DNA of 64,000 nt from CAZZEX01 sp964653285 (GCA_964653285.1 CAZZEX010000011.1:1-64000), one strand, 5' to 3'. Shown: positions 42,077 to 49,726, counted from the first letter of the stretch. Numbers and translations: made by a program. Notes: generated by a model not told the origin, from the sequence alone.

Positions 42077-43359
42077 AGTTTTGCCACAGACCGATACATC
42101 CGATCAAGACGCTCAACATGATCGGCAATCGCCGCTGAGGATTTGCTGGGGCGATTCTGGCTCAAGAAGGAAAGAAGGACCTCGCGCACCCGAGCAATGT
42201 CGGAGACTTCGACGCTAGACCCGTAGTGCCTAACCACCCCACGCTGGTGTTTACCGTCGTGAATAATCACTGGCAGTCCAACTTCAATGTAGTCGAATAA
42301 CTTATTAGCGCTCGAATAGTCCAGTTTGGCACGAGTTGCACTCCCGAATGCTTGATTGATTTTCACCCCCATGATGTGTATTGCCGCATCGTACTGCGGC
42401 AGTTCTCTCAACAATTCTGTGTAGGGTAAGGGGCGATAGATATGAAAAAATGGATTGTGCTTACTCTCTTCCAAATACAATGAGAAAAAGTCCTCATAGT
42501 TTGTACCACCCCCAACCTTGGAGGGATAAAGGTGCAGATGAATACGCTGCCTGGCCAACGCCCGCCCTACCTCAATGTATTGGGCATAGCCACACTCGGC
42601 CGCTGGATAACGATCTTCGGGCCAGATACCGCCGCAATACGCTACGTGTAACTCCTCGTCATCGTGGAACTGCCGGGGCTCACGCGCTTGTGGTGGACGC
42701 CAGCAGTATTCCGGGAAATAAATTGTAGCAGGCATACGATAGCCGAAATGACGCCGCAAATAGAGCGGCTCTATGCTGCGCGCACAAATGTAATCGGCAC
42801 GGGCAAAACAAATGCGCTCCGCTTCCCGTTCCATGCGGCTGACCTGGTATTTCGGCTTGATCATCCCCTGCAGACAATCGTATGGGTCGTACACTACAGG
42901 GGATGGCGCATGCAACAGCACGGGCAACATCAGGATATTGTCCCCGTGAGCGAGTAAGTGTATCACGTCTGGGCGTAGTTTGTCAAGCAAGATCAGTATC
43001 CGCCAAGGATTGCTGGCCTCGTAACAGGCGTCGAAATGCTGAGCGACCATAGGGGGGGGGCCGATATGCCTGGTCACCAGCGTCACATGATGTCCGCACA
43101 GTCGGGCTGCATAGGCCAGCTTGAACTCTCTGGCTGTAGTATAGTAGGATACAAGGATAATGCGCAACTGCGCCGATGACAAATTTGACGCGGCTGGGCG
43201 AACGACGGTGTCAGTTTGTCGTTGCCACTGGGTCAGTTGCCAACGAACCCAATCAGGCAGGCCACGCAGGAACCCCTCCACTAGCGTATGCGAATCGCTC
43301 CATATCTTCCGCAGCACCTTGACTCGCCTCACACGCGAGCGCAGCCACCTTAGGCTCAT
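42058..43359 (-). CDS. glycosyltransferase (GT-B, GT4-like)
   Basis: 433 residues. Acceptor half: LVSYYTTAREFKLAYAARLCGHHVTLVTRHIG, VYDPYDCLQGM. Donor half: LHVAYCGGIWPEDRYP, FFHIYRPLPYTELLRELPQYDAAIHIMG and SSANKLFDYIEVGLPVIIHDG, the nucleotide-sugar site of GT4-like enzymes. Probably a cytoplasmic transferase for the repeat unit. The final ~40 residues are helical and may contact other proteins. Donor unknown. Confidence 0.82.
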   Translation of the reverse strand: MSLRWLRSRVRRVKVLRKIWSDSHTLVEGFLRGLPDWVRWQLTQWQRQTDTVVRPAASNLSSAQLRIILVSYYTTAREFKLAYAARLCGHHVTLVTRHIGPPPMVAQHFDACYEASNPWRILILLDKLRPDVIHLLAHGDNILMLPVLLHAPSPVVYDPYDCLQGMIKPKYQVSRMEREAERICFARADYICARSIEPLYLRRHFGYRMPATIYFPEYCWRPPQAREPRQFHDDEELHVAYCGGIWPEDRYPAAECGYAQYIEVGRALARQRIHLHLYPSKVGGGTNYEDFFSLYLEESKHNPFFHIYRPLPYTELLRELPQYDAAIHIMGVKINQAFGSATRAKLDYSSANKLFDYIEVGLPVIIHDGKHQRGVVRHYGSSVEVSDIARVREVLLSFLSQNRPSKSSAAIADHVERLDRMYRSVAKLCESSS

Positions 43360-43389
43360 GAACTGTTGATCCCCTGACCTGTCCAGAGT

Positions 43390-44151
43390 TTACCCGGCCG
43401 AACCTACCTCGGCCAATTGCATACCCGGCGGTACCCGATAGAGTCCTTGTGCAATGGCACCGTCTGCCTCGGCGCAGCGAACTGGTGAGTCAATGGCACA
43501 GCGATAGCCAGTCAAGGGAACGCCATACAGAGATTCTTTGCCAACTAACTTGGTAAAGACATCCCGTGGAAAATCAACCGGTTGCCCTGCAGGAATATAG
43601 GCCAAAATACGAATGTTGAGCAAGTGCACGCCCGAGTTCACCCACGGATAGGGCATCGCCGCCCGCTGCCCACCTGTCGGCCGCTCGACAAACCCGGTGA
43701 TGCGGCCGGTTTCATCCATTTGTACCAGGCTGTTCGATCCAGGTCGCTGATGTAGCAGCAGCGTGGCTAAAGCTCCTGTCTCCCGGTGCCGCTCGACCAG
43801 TGCGCCCAGGTCTTGGTCAAGAAGAATATCTCCATACAGTACGAGAAAATCTTCCACGTTGGCCAACCATGGCTCCAGGTTCTTTACCGCCCCTGCCGTT
43901 CCCAATAGTCGCGGTTCGTACGAGTAATGAATGCTGACCCCGAACTGTGAGCCATCACTAAAGTAGTTCGTGATCTGTTCTGGCAGGAAGTGTAGATTGA
44001 TAGCCATGTGTTTGAAACCCTGGCTGGCCAGGTAGTGCAAGGTGTAGAGCAGCAATGGTCGGCCTTGCAAAGGCAACATTGGTTTAGGCACTTTGCGTGT
44101 CAGATCGCCTAAACGGGTGCCATAGCCAGCACAGAGCACCACGGCCTTCAC
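43390..44151 (-). CDS. sugar-1-phosphate nucleotidyltransferase (HddC-like)
   Basis: 253-residue nucleotidyltransferase with the signature AVVLCAGYGTRLGDLTRKVPKPMLPLQGRPLL, metal Asp in DFLVLYGDILLDQDL and product-site Lys/Asp stretches (VDFPRDVFTKLV). GTG 44151 is the start: it overlaps the gmhB stop (GTGA) and a G-rich ribosome site precedes it. Directly behind gmhB, it most likely activates heptose 1-phosphate (HddC gives GDP-heptose), although a hexose-phosphate substrate cannot be excluded. Confidence 0.85.
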   Translation of the reverse strand: MKAVVLCAGYGTRLGDLTRKVPKPMLPLQGRPLLLYTLHYLASQGFKHMAINLHFLPEQITNYFSDGSQFGVSIHYSYEPRLLGTAGAVKNLEPWLANVEDFLVLYGDILLDQDLGALVERHRETGALATLLLHQRPGSNSLVQMDETGRITGFVERPTGGQRAAMPYPWVNSGVHLLNIRILAYIPAGQPVDFPRDVFTKLVGKESLYGVPLTGYRCAIDSPVRCAEADGAIAQGLYRVPPGMQLAEVGSAG

Positions 44152-44747
44152 GAGCGCCCCCCCAAGATGAGACAGGCCGCCTGGCGCAGATCCGCACAGA
44201 CGAAATCGGGACGGCACAGGGGATCAATTGGATCAAGGGACTCAATCAGCGGGTCTAGGTGCCTGCCGCTCTCAATTAGAATGGTCTGGCAACCTGCTCT
44301 CTGTCCAGCGATGATGTCCGTGATTCGGTCGCCCACCATATAGCTGCGAACTAGATCTATGTCTCGCTCAGCGGCTGCTTGCAAAAGCAAGCCAGGGCGT
44401 GGTTTCCGGCATTGGCATACTACCCGGTACTGAGGCAACGTAGCGTTAGGGTGATGCGGGCAAAAGTAGAAAGCGTCGATCGGTAGGCTTTGCGCTGCAA
44501 TGAGCAGGTGCTGAATCCAGTCATGGACAGCCACTACGTCGTCCTCCGTTGCCATGCCTCGCGCCACTACCGTCTGGTTGCTGACGACGACGACCTGATA
44601 ACCAGCTTCTTTTAGCGTCTCCACGGCCCAGGCTGCCCCGTCAGTTAACTGCACCTGGTTGGGCCGCACCAACAAGTTAACGTCTTCGATCAATACACCA
44701 TCGCGGTCCAAGAACACTGCCGGTCGTAACCTATCAGCATTGGGCAT
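44148..44747 (-). CDS. gmhB: D-glycero-D-manno-heptose 1,7-bisphosphate 7-phosphatase
   Basis: 199-residue HAD phosphatase. N-terminal nucleophile motif FLDRDGVLIEDVN, second motif VVVSNQTVVARG, the GmhB zinc loop FCPHHPN...CQCRKP, and Lys-Asp region YMVGDRITDIIAGQRAG. It removes the 7-phosphate from heptose 1,7-bisphosphate. It overlaps the nucleotidyltransferase gene by 4 bases. With gmhA and the hldE-like gene ~17 kb further on, the heptose route appears complete in this window. Confidence 0.92.
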   Translation of the reverse strand: MPNADRLRPAVFLDRDGVLIEDVNLLVRPNQVQLTDGAAWAVETLKEAGYQVVVVSNQTVVARGMATEDDVVAVHDWIQHLLIAAQSLPIDAFYFCPHHPNATLPQYRVVCQCRKPRPGLLLQAAAERDIDLVRSYMVGDRITDIIAGQRAGCQTILIESGRHLDPLIESLDPIDPLCRPDFVCADLRQAACLILGGRS

Positions 44748-44794
44748 TGCACAGCAACACCTCTAATGATTCCGTCACGTACCTGTCTCCCTTC

Positions 44795-44962
44795 TCAATT
44801 TGCGTTGTTCCTACTTACTCCCACGCCGCGATGATCCCATCCCGTCGCTCGTATCTGCTCCGGCGAGAACACGTTGCGTGCGTCAATCAGGATGGGCCGG
44901 GCAACCTGCGACTGTAGTCTGCCCAGGTCCATAGCACGGTAGGCATCGCCCTCTGTGCTAAT
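44795..44962 (-). pseudogene. C-terminal relic of a UDP-sugar dehydrogenase (wbpA-like)
   Basis: About 52 codons reading GDAYRAMDLGRLQSQVARPILIDARN followed by FSPEQIRATGWDHRGVGV and a stop. This matches the last ~50 residues of the intact dehydrogenase at 54574-55908 (AYRAMDLGRLRSQVARPVLID). The preceding ~390 residues are absent; instead a Uma2 gene ends 22 bases upstream. A deletion or insertion has replaced the front of a second dehydrogenase gene. Confidence 0.85.
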
Positions 44963-44983
44963 ATGTGTTGGGCGCTCCAAGGC

Positions 44984-45775
44984 TTACTCCGCCGCTGGGA
45001 GAAAGCCACGTCGCCGCAACCGCTCTATCAAGCGGCGAGCATACGCTTCTCCCCCCACCTCCAATGTACCCAGCGTTCAAACGATCTTCAGTTCCTGCAA
45101 GACCTGCAATACAGGTGGCGTTTGCCACAGCCACACCACGCGCAGCCAAAATCCGGGCACCACCACCGAGCGATATATCCCCTCTGCTTCCGGCACCAGC
45201 ATCTGGTAGCGGCCCTGGGCACCCAGTTGGTAGAACTCGGCTTGCTCCCGCAGCGGGTCAATCAGCCAATACTCGGGAATACCCGCCCGCTCATATTCGT
45301 AGAACTTCTCCCCACGATCACGCCCCACGCTCTCCGGCGAGACGATCTCCACCACCAGGTCGGCTGGCCCCTCCAGGTGAGTCTCCTTCAGCCGTTCCAG
45401 ATGCTCATTCGCCACAAAGAGCAAATCTGGTTCCCGGCCATGCTCCAGTTTCATCTGAAAGGGAGCGCTCAGGACCACTCCTAGATGATGCTGTTCAACA
45501 AAAGCACGCAACACGCTGGTCAGAAAATCCGCCAAGTTCTGGTGTTGCTTCGATGCCGGGCTGTACATCACCACCTCCCCGTCTACCCATTCCGCCAGCG
45601 TGTCCTCGTCGGCCCAGGCCAGGAACTCCTTGTAGGTCATCTTTTGAGGGGACCGCCCCGGGATTTCTCCGATCGTCTCCTGCAGCCGGCGGCGCAGGTA
45701 CGGTTGTTCTTCGATCCAATCCGGCAGCCCCTCCAATACCAGCCTTTTCACTTCTTCTGCCAGCAGAACGGTCAT
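44984..45775 (-). pseudogene. Uma2 family nuclease-like protein, copy 1, with in-frame TGA
   Basis: A Uma2 (DUF820) protein with the PD-(D/E)XK-like core: GREPDLLFVANEHL, DLVVEIVSPESVGRDRGEKFYEYERAGIPEYWLIDP. The frame from ATG 45775 reaches TGA at 45077-45079 (232 aa); beyond it the same frame continues with the normal family tail LEVGGEAYARRLIERLRRRGF to TAA at 44984. So one nonsense codon removes 30 residues after the nuclease core; the shorter protein may still fold. Its N-terminus (MTVLLAEEVKRLVLEG) differs from copies 2 and 3. Uma2 genes are abundant in Chloroflexota and cyanobacteria and have no settled function. Confidence 0.85.
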
Positions 45776-45921
45776 CGTGCATCTCCCGTCGTGTCAATCC
45801 AGCCCATCGGCCCACCCGGCAGACCGAGACTTGTAAGTACGTGATTCTACACGCCCCCGGCACGTGGTCAAGATCCGTTAGAACCGCTTGAACTTTGGAA
45901 TGTGCAACGTGCCAACGCCGC

Positions 45922-46038
45922 CTACCGTCGCCGAGCGCGCAGCTCCATCAGCTCTAGCAGATCGCGCCCTTTGTGTACTGGAATGGATATGATTTACCCA
46001 CTATCCTCATCCCGCTCGATTACGATATTGAACTGCAT
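45922..46038 (-). pseudogene. fused, decayed hicB-hicA relic
   Basis: From ATG 46038 the frame reads MQFNIVIERDEDSG, a typical HicB N-terminus, then a TGA-like break (TAA), and continues with IPVHKGRDL, the end of a HicA core (VPVHSGRDI). Some 60 HicB residues and most of HicA are missing. A ribosome site GGAGGTGAACG precedes the ATG. It lies next to decayed wbpA and wecB segments, an order also seen around 53.7-54.6 kb. Confidence 0.55.
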
Positions 46039-46041
46039 CGT

Positions 46042-46152
46042 TCACCTCCATGCGTTTACACGCATATCCGGCGCTCGCCCCTGTTCCACACGGCGATAGT
46101 CCCATCCCGGGGTTCGGACTTACTTCGTCGAGAACACGCGACGCCCATCACA
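46042..46152 (-). pseudogene. decayed C-terminus of a UDP-sugar dehydrogenase
   Basis: The frame reads DGRRVFSTK, a stop, VRTPGWDYRRVEQGRAP and a stop. It resembles the C-terminal end of UDP-glucose/UDP-GlcNAc dehydrogenases (ILIDARNVFSPEQIRATGWDHRGVG in the relic at 44795). It is only ~36 codons long and carries a nonsense codon. Confidence 0.55.
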
Positions 46153-46172
46153 ACTGGGATGAACCGGATAAC

Positions 46173-46443
46173 TTACATCCCGAAAGCAAGAGAGCATCCA
46201 TATTGCTCCTCCAACAAAGCCACACAACGCATCGCCGCCTGACCATCACCGTATATCAGGGCGTTCAGCAGGCACCACGAAGGACTGGATGGCCTGGATG
46301 ATCCTATCCCTGTCTGCGCCAACGCCCACGTTCCAACCAGCCTCTACCGTCTCCACCCACGCCGTCTCGTCGCGCAGCGTGATACATAGCACCTTGAGTC
46401 AATACGCTTCTTTCTGAATGCTGCCCGAGTTGGTCAAAACCAG
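46173..46443 (-). pseudogene. decayed C-terminus of UDP-GlcNAc 2-epimerase (wecB-like)
   Basis: The frame reads LVLTNSGSIQKEAY, TGA, then LCITLRDETAWVETVEAGWNVGVGADRDRI, and after a shift YGDGQAAMRCVALLEE. These match the C-terminal end of the intact epimerase at 58085 (TLTDSGGVQKEAY, CITLREETEWVETVRTGWNRLVGADRDEI). A nonsense codon and a frameshift show it is dead. Confidence 0.8.
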
Positions 46444-46634
46444 TCGCGTGGGTTTTTGCCTAAACGCTCCACAATCACTCCCATTGCCTGCGTCAAACGC
46501 ACCGTTTCAGTCACGGGGCAGTCCCGGTCAATCCTCATAGTTATTTCGGCGACTCGTTCCCCGATGCCAACAAATATTGATAGAATCGGTATCTTTTCAA
46601 TAAATCGGGGTAGGGGCAGGCCTTGTACCTGCCC

Positions 46635-46771
46635 AAGAGGGCGGCCACGAGGGTTCGCCCCTACATCCCAAGAGGGCGGCCACGAGGGTTCGCCCCTACA
46701 TCCCAAGAGGGCGACCACGAGGGTTCGCCCCTACATCCCAAGAGGGCGACCACGAGGATTCGCCCCTACAT
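46635..46771. repeat. tandem repeat, four 35-bp units
   Basis: Units start at 46635, 46670, 46705 and 46740; each begins AAGAGGGCGGCCACGAGG and ends in TTCGCCCCTACATCCC, with one or two base changes (GGCGGCC to GGCGACC, GAGGGTT to GAGGATT). The last unit is cut short at the end of the HEPN gene. The region ahead (GTAGGGGCAGGCC...CTGCCC) has the same character. Such GGGGCGAACC-type intergenic repeats are familiar in Chloroflexota and cyanobacteria. No spacer, so not CRISPR. Confidence 0.92.
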
Positions 46772-47146
46772 TATCTCCTCCGTCAGCGACAGTTGCAGTT
46801 CTTGAAACGCCTGATAGTATTTGTTCAATTCATCGTAGAGGGCTTGGGCGTATTCCTGGCGGTATACGTGAACTGCCGTGTTACGTGCTCTGAGAATATC
46901 GGCCCACACCTCTTCATTGCTGATCCAACCGATGGTGAAAGCCTGTTGAAACGCCCGGCGCGGGCTGTTGGCCTCAAAACCATGCTCGCGGACTAATAAT
47001 TGCACCAACTTCCAGGCTACTTCAAAAGCCAGTTCAAAACGCAGAATAGCCGAATCTCGAACTATATCGCTTTGGGGCTGCGCCAGCGCATCGCCCCACC
47101 TCGACAAGATATCGTCCAGGTTTCTCTTAAGTGACTGTTTTTTCAC
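46766..47146 (-). CDS. HEPN toxin / nucleotidyltransferase substrate-binding protein (HI0074 type)
   Basis: 126 residues, all helical. LRFELAFEVAWKLVQLLV and ARNTAVHVYRQEYA match the HI0074/HepT-like family; RNTAVH fits the HEPN RNase motif RX4-6H. The partner nucleotidyltransferase gene overlaps its start by 20 bases. In such pairs the MNT protein neutralises the HEPN RNase, in studied cases by adding AMP. Its last codons run into the 35-bp tandem repeat, which may have trimmed or extended the C-terminus. Confidence 0.85.
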   Translation of the reverse strand: MKKQSLKRNLDDILSRWGDALAQPQSDIVRDSAILRFELAFEVAWKLVQLLVREHGFEANSPRRAFQQAFTIGWISNEEVWADILRARNTAVHVYRQEYAQALYDELNKYYQAFQELQLSLTEEIM

Positions 47147-47474
47147 GCTGCCAGGGTTTCCTTTCAGATAGATAAATCTTATTCAAGCCGGCAACTCGTC
47201 TGAAGTTGGGGTCGGTTTGAGAAAAATCCACCAACTCGATCTTGCGGATAGTTGGCAGGGCTTGCACCTCCCAGTAGAGGCGTAGAAAAGTTTTGGGATC
47301 GCGCTCTCCGCGCCATTCTACACCCAGGTCCAGGTCTGAAGTGGGACGATGGTCCCCCCGCGCGAAAGAACCAAAGATGAACAAGTCTAACCCACCGGCC
47401 TTGTACTTTTGTGCCAATTCTTGCAGGCTTTGCAATAATCGCGGCGGTAGAGGCGATTCCCTTTTAGCCTTCAT
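47127..47474 (-). CDS. MNT-domain nucleotidyltransferase (antitoxin)
   Basis: 115 residues with the minimal nucleotidyltransferase motif LFIFGSFARGDHRPTSDLDLGVEW (GSxARG...SDxDL). Asp residues of SDLDLG bind metal; a third acidic position is KIELVDF. Overlaps the HEPN gene downstream and, by 11 bases, a second MNT gene upstream. Likely the cognate antitoxin of the HEPN protein at 46766. Confidence 0.87.
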   Translation of the reverse strand: MKAKRESPLPPRLLQSLQELAQKYKAGGLDLFIFGSFARGDHRPTSDLDLGVEWRGERDPKTFLRLYWEVQALPTIRKIELVDFSQTDPNFRRVAGLNKIYLSERKPWQREKTVT

Positions 47475-47769
47475 AAAGCACCTCCACCGTTTCCATAGCC
47501 TCGCGGCGAAAGGCAGGCGTGACGCGATTCAAATCAACCCAGTCAATGGTGTAAAGCGTATCTATTGCTTCAAAGATATCGCCAATGCGATAGAATGTTG
47601 TTAGTGATACAGGGCGCTCTCCAATAATGCCCACATCAAAGTCGGAGCGGGGACCGGCGCCACCAGCCGCACGGGATCCAAAAAGGATCACCTGATACCC
47701 TTTGAGGTCGCGGTCAACTTTTTGCAGTTGCTGTTGTATCTCCAGTTTGATGGCTTTTTCACGGTCCAT
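47464..47769 (-). CDS. MNT-domain nucleotidyltransferase, second copy type
   Basis: 101 residues: VILFGSRAAGGAGPRSDFDVGIIG is the MNT motif; IGDIFEAIDTLYTIDWVDLNRV and FRREAMETVEVLYEG complete the small domain. Overlaps the next MNT gene by 11 bases, giving the unusual order MNT-MNT-HEPN. The same gene type is found again at 49190-49465, where it is fused to a wecB-like fragment. It lies in a ~550-bp direct repeat. Confidence 0.85.
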   Translation of the reverse strand: MDREKAIKLEIQQQLQKVDRDLKGYQVILFGSRAAGGAGPRSDFDVGIIGERPVSLTTFYRIGDIFEAIDTLYTIDWVDLNRVTPAFRREAMETVEVLYEG

Positions 47770-48030
47770 AAATTGTCAACTATCCCATCAACCTTACACA
47801 CCGCCTCGCCGTCTCTCCATCCCCATACAGCGACGGGTGCGCTGATGGTGGCGTGAACGATCGCGCAACTTGCACAATTCGCATCCGGTCTGCCCCCACA
47901 ATCACGTTCCAGCCCGCTTCTACCGTCTCCACCCACTCCGTCTCGTCGCGCAGAGTAATGCACGGCACACACAGCCAGTAAGCCTCTTTCTGAATGCCGC
48001 CCGAGTCGGTCAGCACCAGCCGCGCATTCG
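47484..48030. repeat. direct repeat R1, left copy
   Basis: This stretch recurs at 49180-49726 with a constant offset of 1696 bases and only scattered differences. It covers the MNT gene, its spacer (CATAAATTGTCA) and the end of a wecB-like gene up to the motif for LTDSGGIQKEAY. Recombination between the two copies would remove the DUF433/DUF5615 pair and one wecB fragment. Confidence 0.85.
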
Positions 48031-48088
48031 CCATCAGGTTCAGGAACTCCAGATAGCCCAATGGTTCTATCATTCGCAAAGCCGGCAC
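47780..48088 (-). pseudogene. C-terminal fragment of UDP-GlcNAc 2-epimerase, mosaic
   Basis: 102 residues with MIEPLGYLEFLNLMANARLVLTDSGGIQKEAYW and ITLRDETEWVETVEAGWNVIVGADRMRI. Only the last third of a WecB/WbpI protein remains; the first ~240 residues with the catalytic and UDP-site residues are missing. Its first 30 residues resemble the fragment at 48764 and the rest the one at 49476, so it is a recombinant. The DUF5615 gene begins where its front should be. Confidence 0.85.
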
Positions 48089-48097
48089 CTCCGCCAG

Positions 48098-48445
48098 TTA
48101 TTTTCGTACCCGAATCCCCGTCTCAGTGGCTACGATGTAATGGTTCCGCAACCGCTCACCCACTCGTGCCAGCACGATCTTCATTATCCGCGCCTTGTTC
48201 TCTGCTCGTTCGTCTCGCAAACGCAACAGCACTACACCTCGATGCTCCCATCCACTGCGGAACACCAATTCACCAAAGTCCTTGTCGTTGGTCACCACGA
48301 TGCGGCTTTCCGCCACCGCGTGATCCAGTATCTCCTTATCATCCGCTTCGGGCATCACCTCGACCACAGCCACTGCATCATGCCCTTCGCCACGCAGGCA
48401 GGCCACTACCGATGTGCCCGTGCACTCATCCACCAGGGACTTCAT
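48098..48445 (-). CDS. DUF5615 PIN-like toxin
   Basis: 115 residues of the DUF5615/Mut7-C-like PIN fold: KSLVDECTGTSVVACLRGEGHDAVAV, SRIVVTNDKDFGELVF, HRGVVLLRLRDERAENK. Acidic residues (D6, E7; NDKDF) form the presumed nuclease site. It starts at ATG overlapping the stop of the DUF433 gene (ATGA), the usual DUF433-DUF5615 toxin-antitoxin order. Likely an RNase toxin. Confidence 0.9.
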   Translation of the reverse strand: MKSLVDECTGTSVVACLRGEGHDAVAVVEVMPEADDKEILDHAVAESRIVVTNDKDFGELVFRSGWEHRGVVLLRLRDERAENKARIMKIVLARVGERLRNHYIVATETGIRVRK

Positions 48446-48702
48446 GCCGGCACCAATTCACCCTGCATCGGCAGAGGGAACACATCTTCGTGTTCCACCA
48501 CGCATGCCGCATACGCTATGGCGGCCTCAATGTCCACTCTTTCCAACCGGGGATACTCGCGCAGAATCTCTTCGGTTGGGATACCCTGCCCCAACATCTT
48601 CAAAATCAGTGCCACCGGGATTCGTGTTCCGCGAATGACCGGCTTGCCAACCATGACCTTGGGATCCACTGTGATTCGTTCCAGCAAATCCTCGTTTCTC
48701 AT
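48442..48702 (-). CDS. DUF433 antitoxin
   Basis: 86 residues of the DUF433 family: ITVDPKVMVGKPVIRGTRIPVALILKMLGQGIPTEEILREYPRL, a winged/HTH DNA-binding domain typical of antitoxins paired with DUF5615 toxins. A ribosome site GGAGAGGGG precedes the ATG. It probably represses its own operon. Confidence 0.93.
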   Translation of the reverse strand: MRNEDLLERITVDPKVMVGKPVIRGTRIPVALILKMLGQGIPTEEILREYPRLERVDIEAAIAYAACVVEHEDVFPLPMQGELVPA

Positions 48703-48763
48703 TTGCCCCTCTCCTTTCCCCTACTCCATTACTCTTCCGTCCGCAGGATCGGCTTCAACAGGG

Positions 48764-49465
48764 TCAATTGCGTAACACCGCTACGATCCGCGCGGCGGCC
48801 TGTCCATCCCACAGTTCCGGCACCCGCCCGGCCTTGCCCCTACCGTCCAATATCGCTAACGCTTCGGCCACAATTCGCCCCGGGTCACGGCCCACAATCG
48901 TATTCGTCCCCTCTGTAACTGTGACCGGCTGCTCGGTGTGCTCCCGCAGCGTCAGGCAAGGCACGCCGAGAATCGTCGTCTCCTCCTGGATGCCGCCGGA
49001 GTCGGTCAGCACCAGCCGTGCCTTGCTCATCAAGTTCAGAAACTCCAGGTACCCCAACGGCTCTGTCACTCGCAAATCCTTCATCCCCGCCAGCCGCCCC
49101 TCAAAGCCAAACTCCTGCACCCGTTTTACTGTGCGGGGATGGGCAGGGAAGATGATAGGCAATCGTGCCTGAATCTCCGCCACCGTTTCCATAGCCTCGC
49201 GGCGAAAGGCGGGCGTGACGCGATTCAAATCAACCCAGTCAATGGTGTAAAGCGTATCTATTGCTTCAAAGATATCGCCAATGCGATAGAATGTTGTTAG
49301 TGATATAGGGCGCTCTCCAATAATGCCCACATCAAAGTCGGAGCGGGGACCGGCGCGACCAGCCGCACGGGATCCAAAAAGGATCACCTGATACCCTTTG
49401 AGGTCGCGGCCGACTTTTCGTAGTTGCTGTTGTATCTCCAGTTTGATGGCTTTTTCACGGCCCAT
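48764..49465 (-). CDS. chimera: MNT nucleotidyltransferase fused to UDP-GlcNAc 2-epimerase C-terminus
   Basis: 233 residues in one open frame. Residues 1-~92 are an MNT nucleotidyltransferase (VILFGSRAAGRAGPRSDFDVGIIG) nearly identical to the one at 47464. From ~95 the sequence is the second half of a WecB-type epimerase: ARLPIIFPAHPRTVKRV, RVTEPLGYLEFLNLMSKARLVLTDSGGIQEE, CLTLREHTEQPVTVTEGTNTIVG. The junction falls at AMETV|AEIQ. It looks like a recombination product that stayed in frame; whether it is expressed is unknown. The epimerase part lacks its N-terminal domain and cannot be active as such. Confidence 0.85.
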   Translation of the reverse strand: MGREKAIKLEIQQQLRKVGRDLKGYQVILFGSRAAGRAGPRSDFDVGIIGERPISLTTFYRIGDIFEAIDTLYTIDWVDLNRVTPAFRREAMETVAEIQARLPIIFPAHPRTVKRVQEFGFEGRLAGMKDLRVTEPLGYLEFLNLMSKARLVLTDSGGIQEETTILGVPCLTLREHTEQPVTVTEGTNTIVGRDPGRIVAEALAILDGRGKAGRVPELWDGQAAARIVAVLRN

Positions 49466-49726
49466 AAATTGTCAGCTATCCCATCAACCTTACACACCGC
49501 CTCGCCGTCTCTCCATCCCCGTAGAGCGACGGGTGCGTTAATGGTGGCATGAACGATCGCGCAACTTGCACAATTCGCATCCGGTCTGCCCCCACAATCG
49601 CGTTCCAACCAGCCTCTACCGTCTCCACCCACTCCGTCTCGTCGCGCAGAGTGATGCACGGCACACCCGACCAGTAAGCCTCTTTCTGAATGCCACCCGA
49701 GTCGGTCAGGATTATCCGCGCCGATT
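49180..49726. repeat. direct repeat R1, right copy
   Basis: Right copy of the 1696-base-offset repeat described at 47484-48030. It begins at the chimera junction inside the MNT part and ends inside the next wecB fragment. Confidence 0.85.

Larger units (their letters stand above)
45776..46765. other. gene-free stretch of relics and short repeats
   Basis: No intact gene. Reading the minus strand from the right it holds a tandem repeat (46635-46771), an unrecognised frame (46434-46640), a wecB-like relic, a wbpA-like relic and a hicBA-like relic, each listed separately. The last ~145 bases before Uma2 copy 1 (45776-45921) show nothing recognisable. Confidence 0.6.

Noticed and set aside
45077..45079. 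TGA in Uma2 as recoded selenocysteine or read-through codon
   Set aside because: No SECIS-like hairpin or family Cys at this position is evident; a simple nonsense mutation copied by duplication explains it.
46635..46771. CRISPR-like repeat array
   Set aside because: Units are directly adjacent without spacers and vary internally; no cas gene in the window.
47870..48918. Two plus-strand frames of ~300 codons
   Set aside because: They run across several minus-strand genes and fragments (wecB, DUF5615, DUF433) without motifs or ribosome sites.
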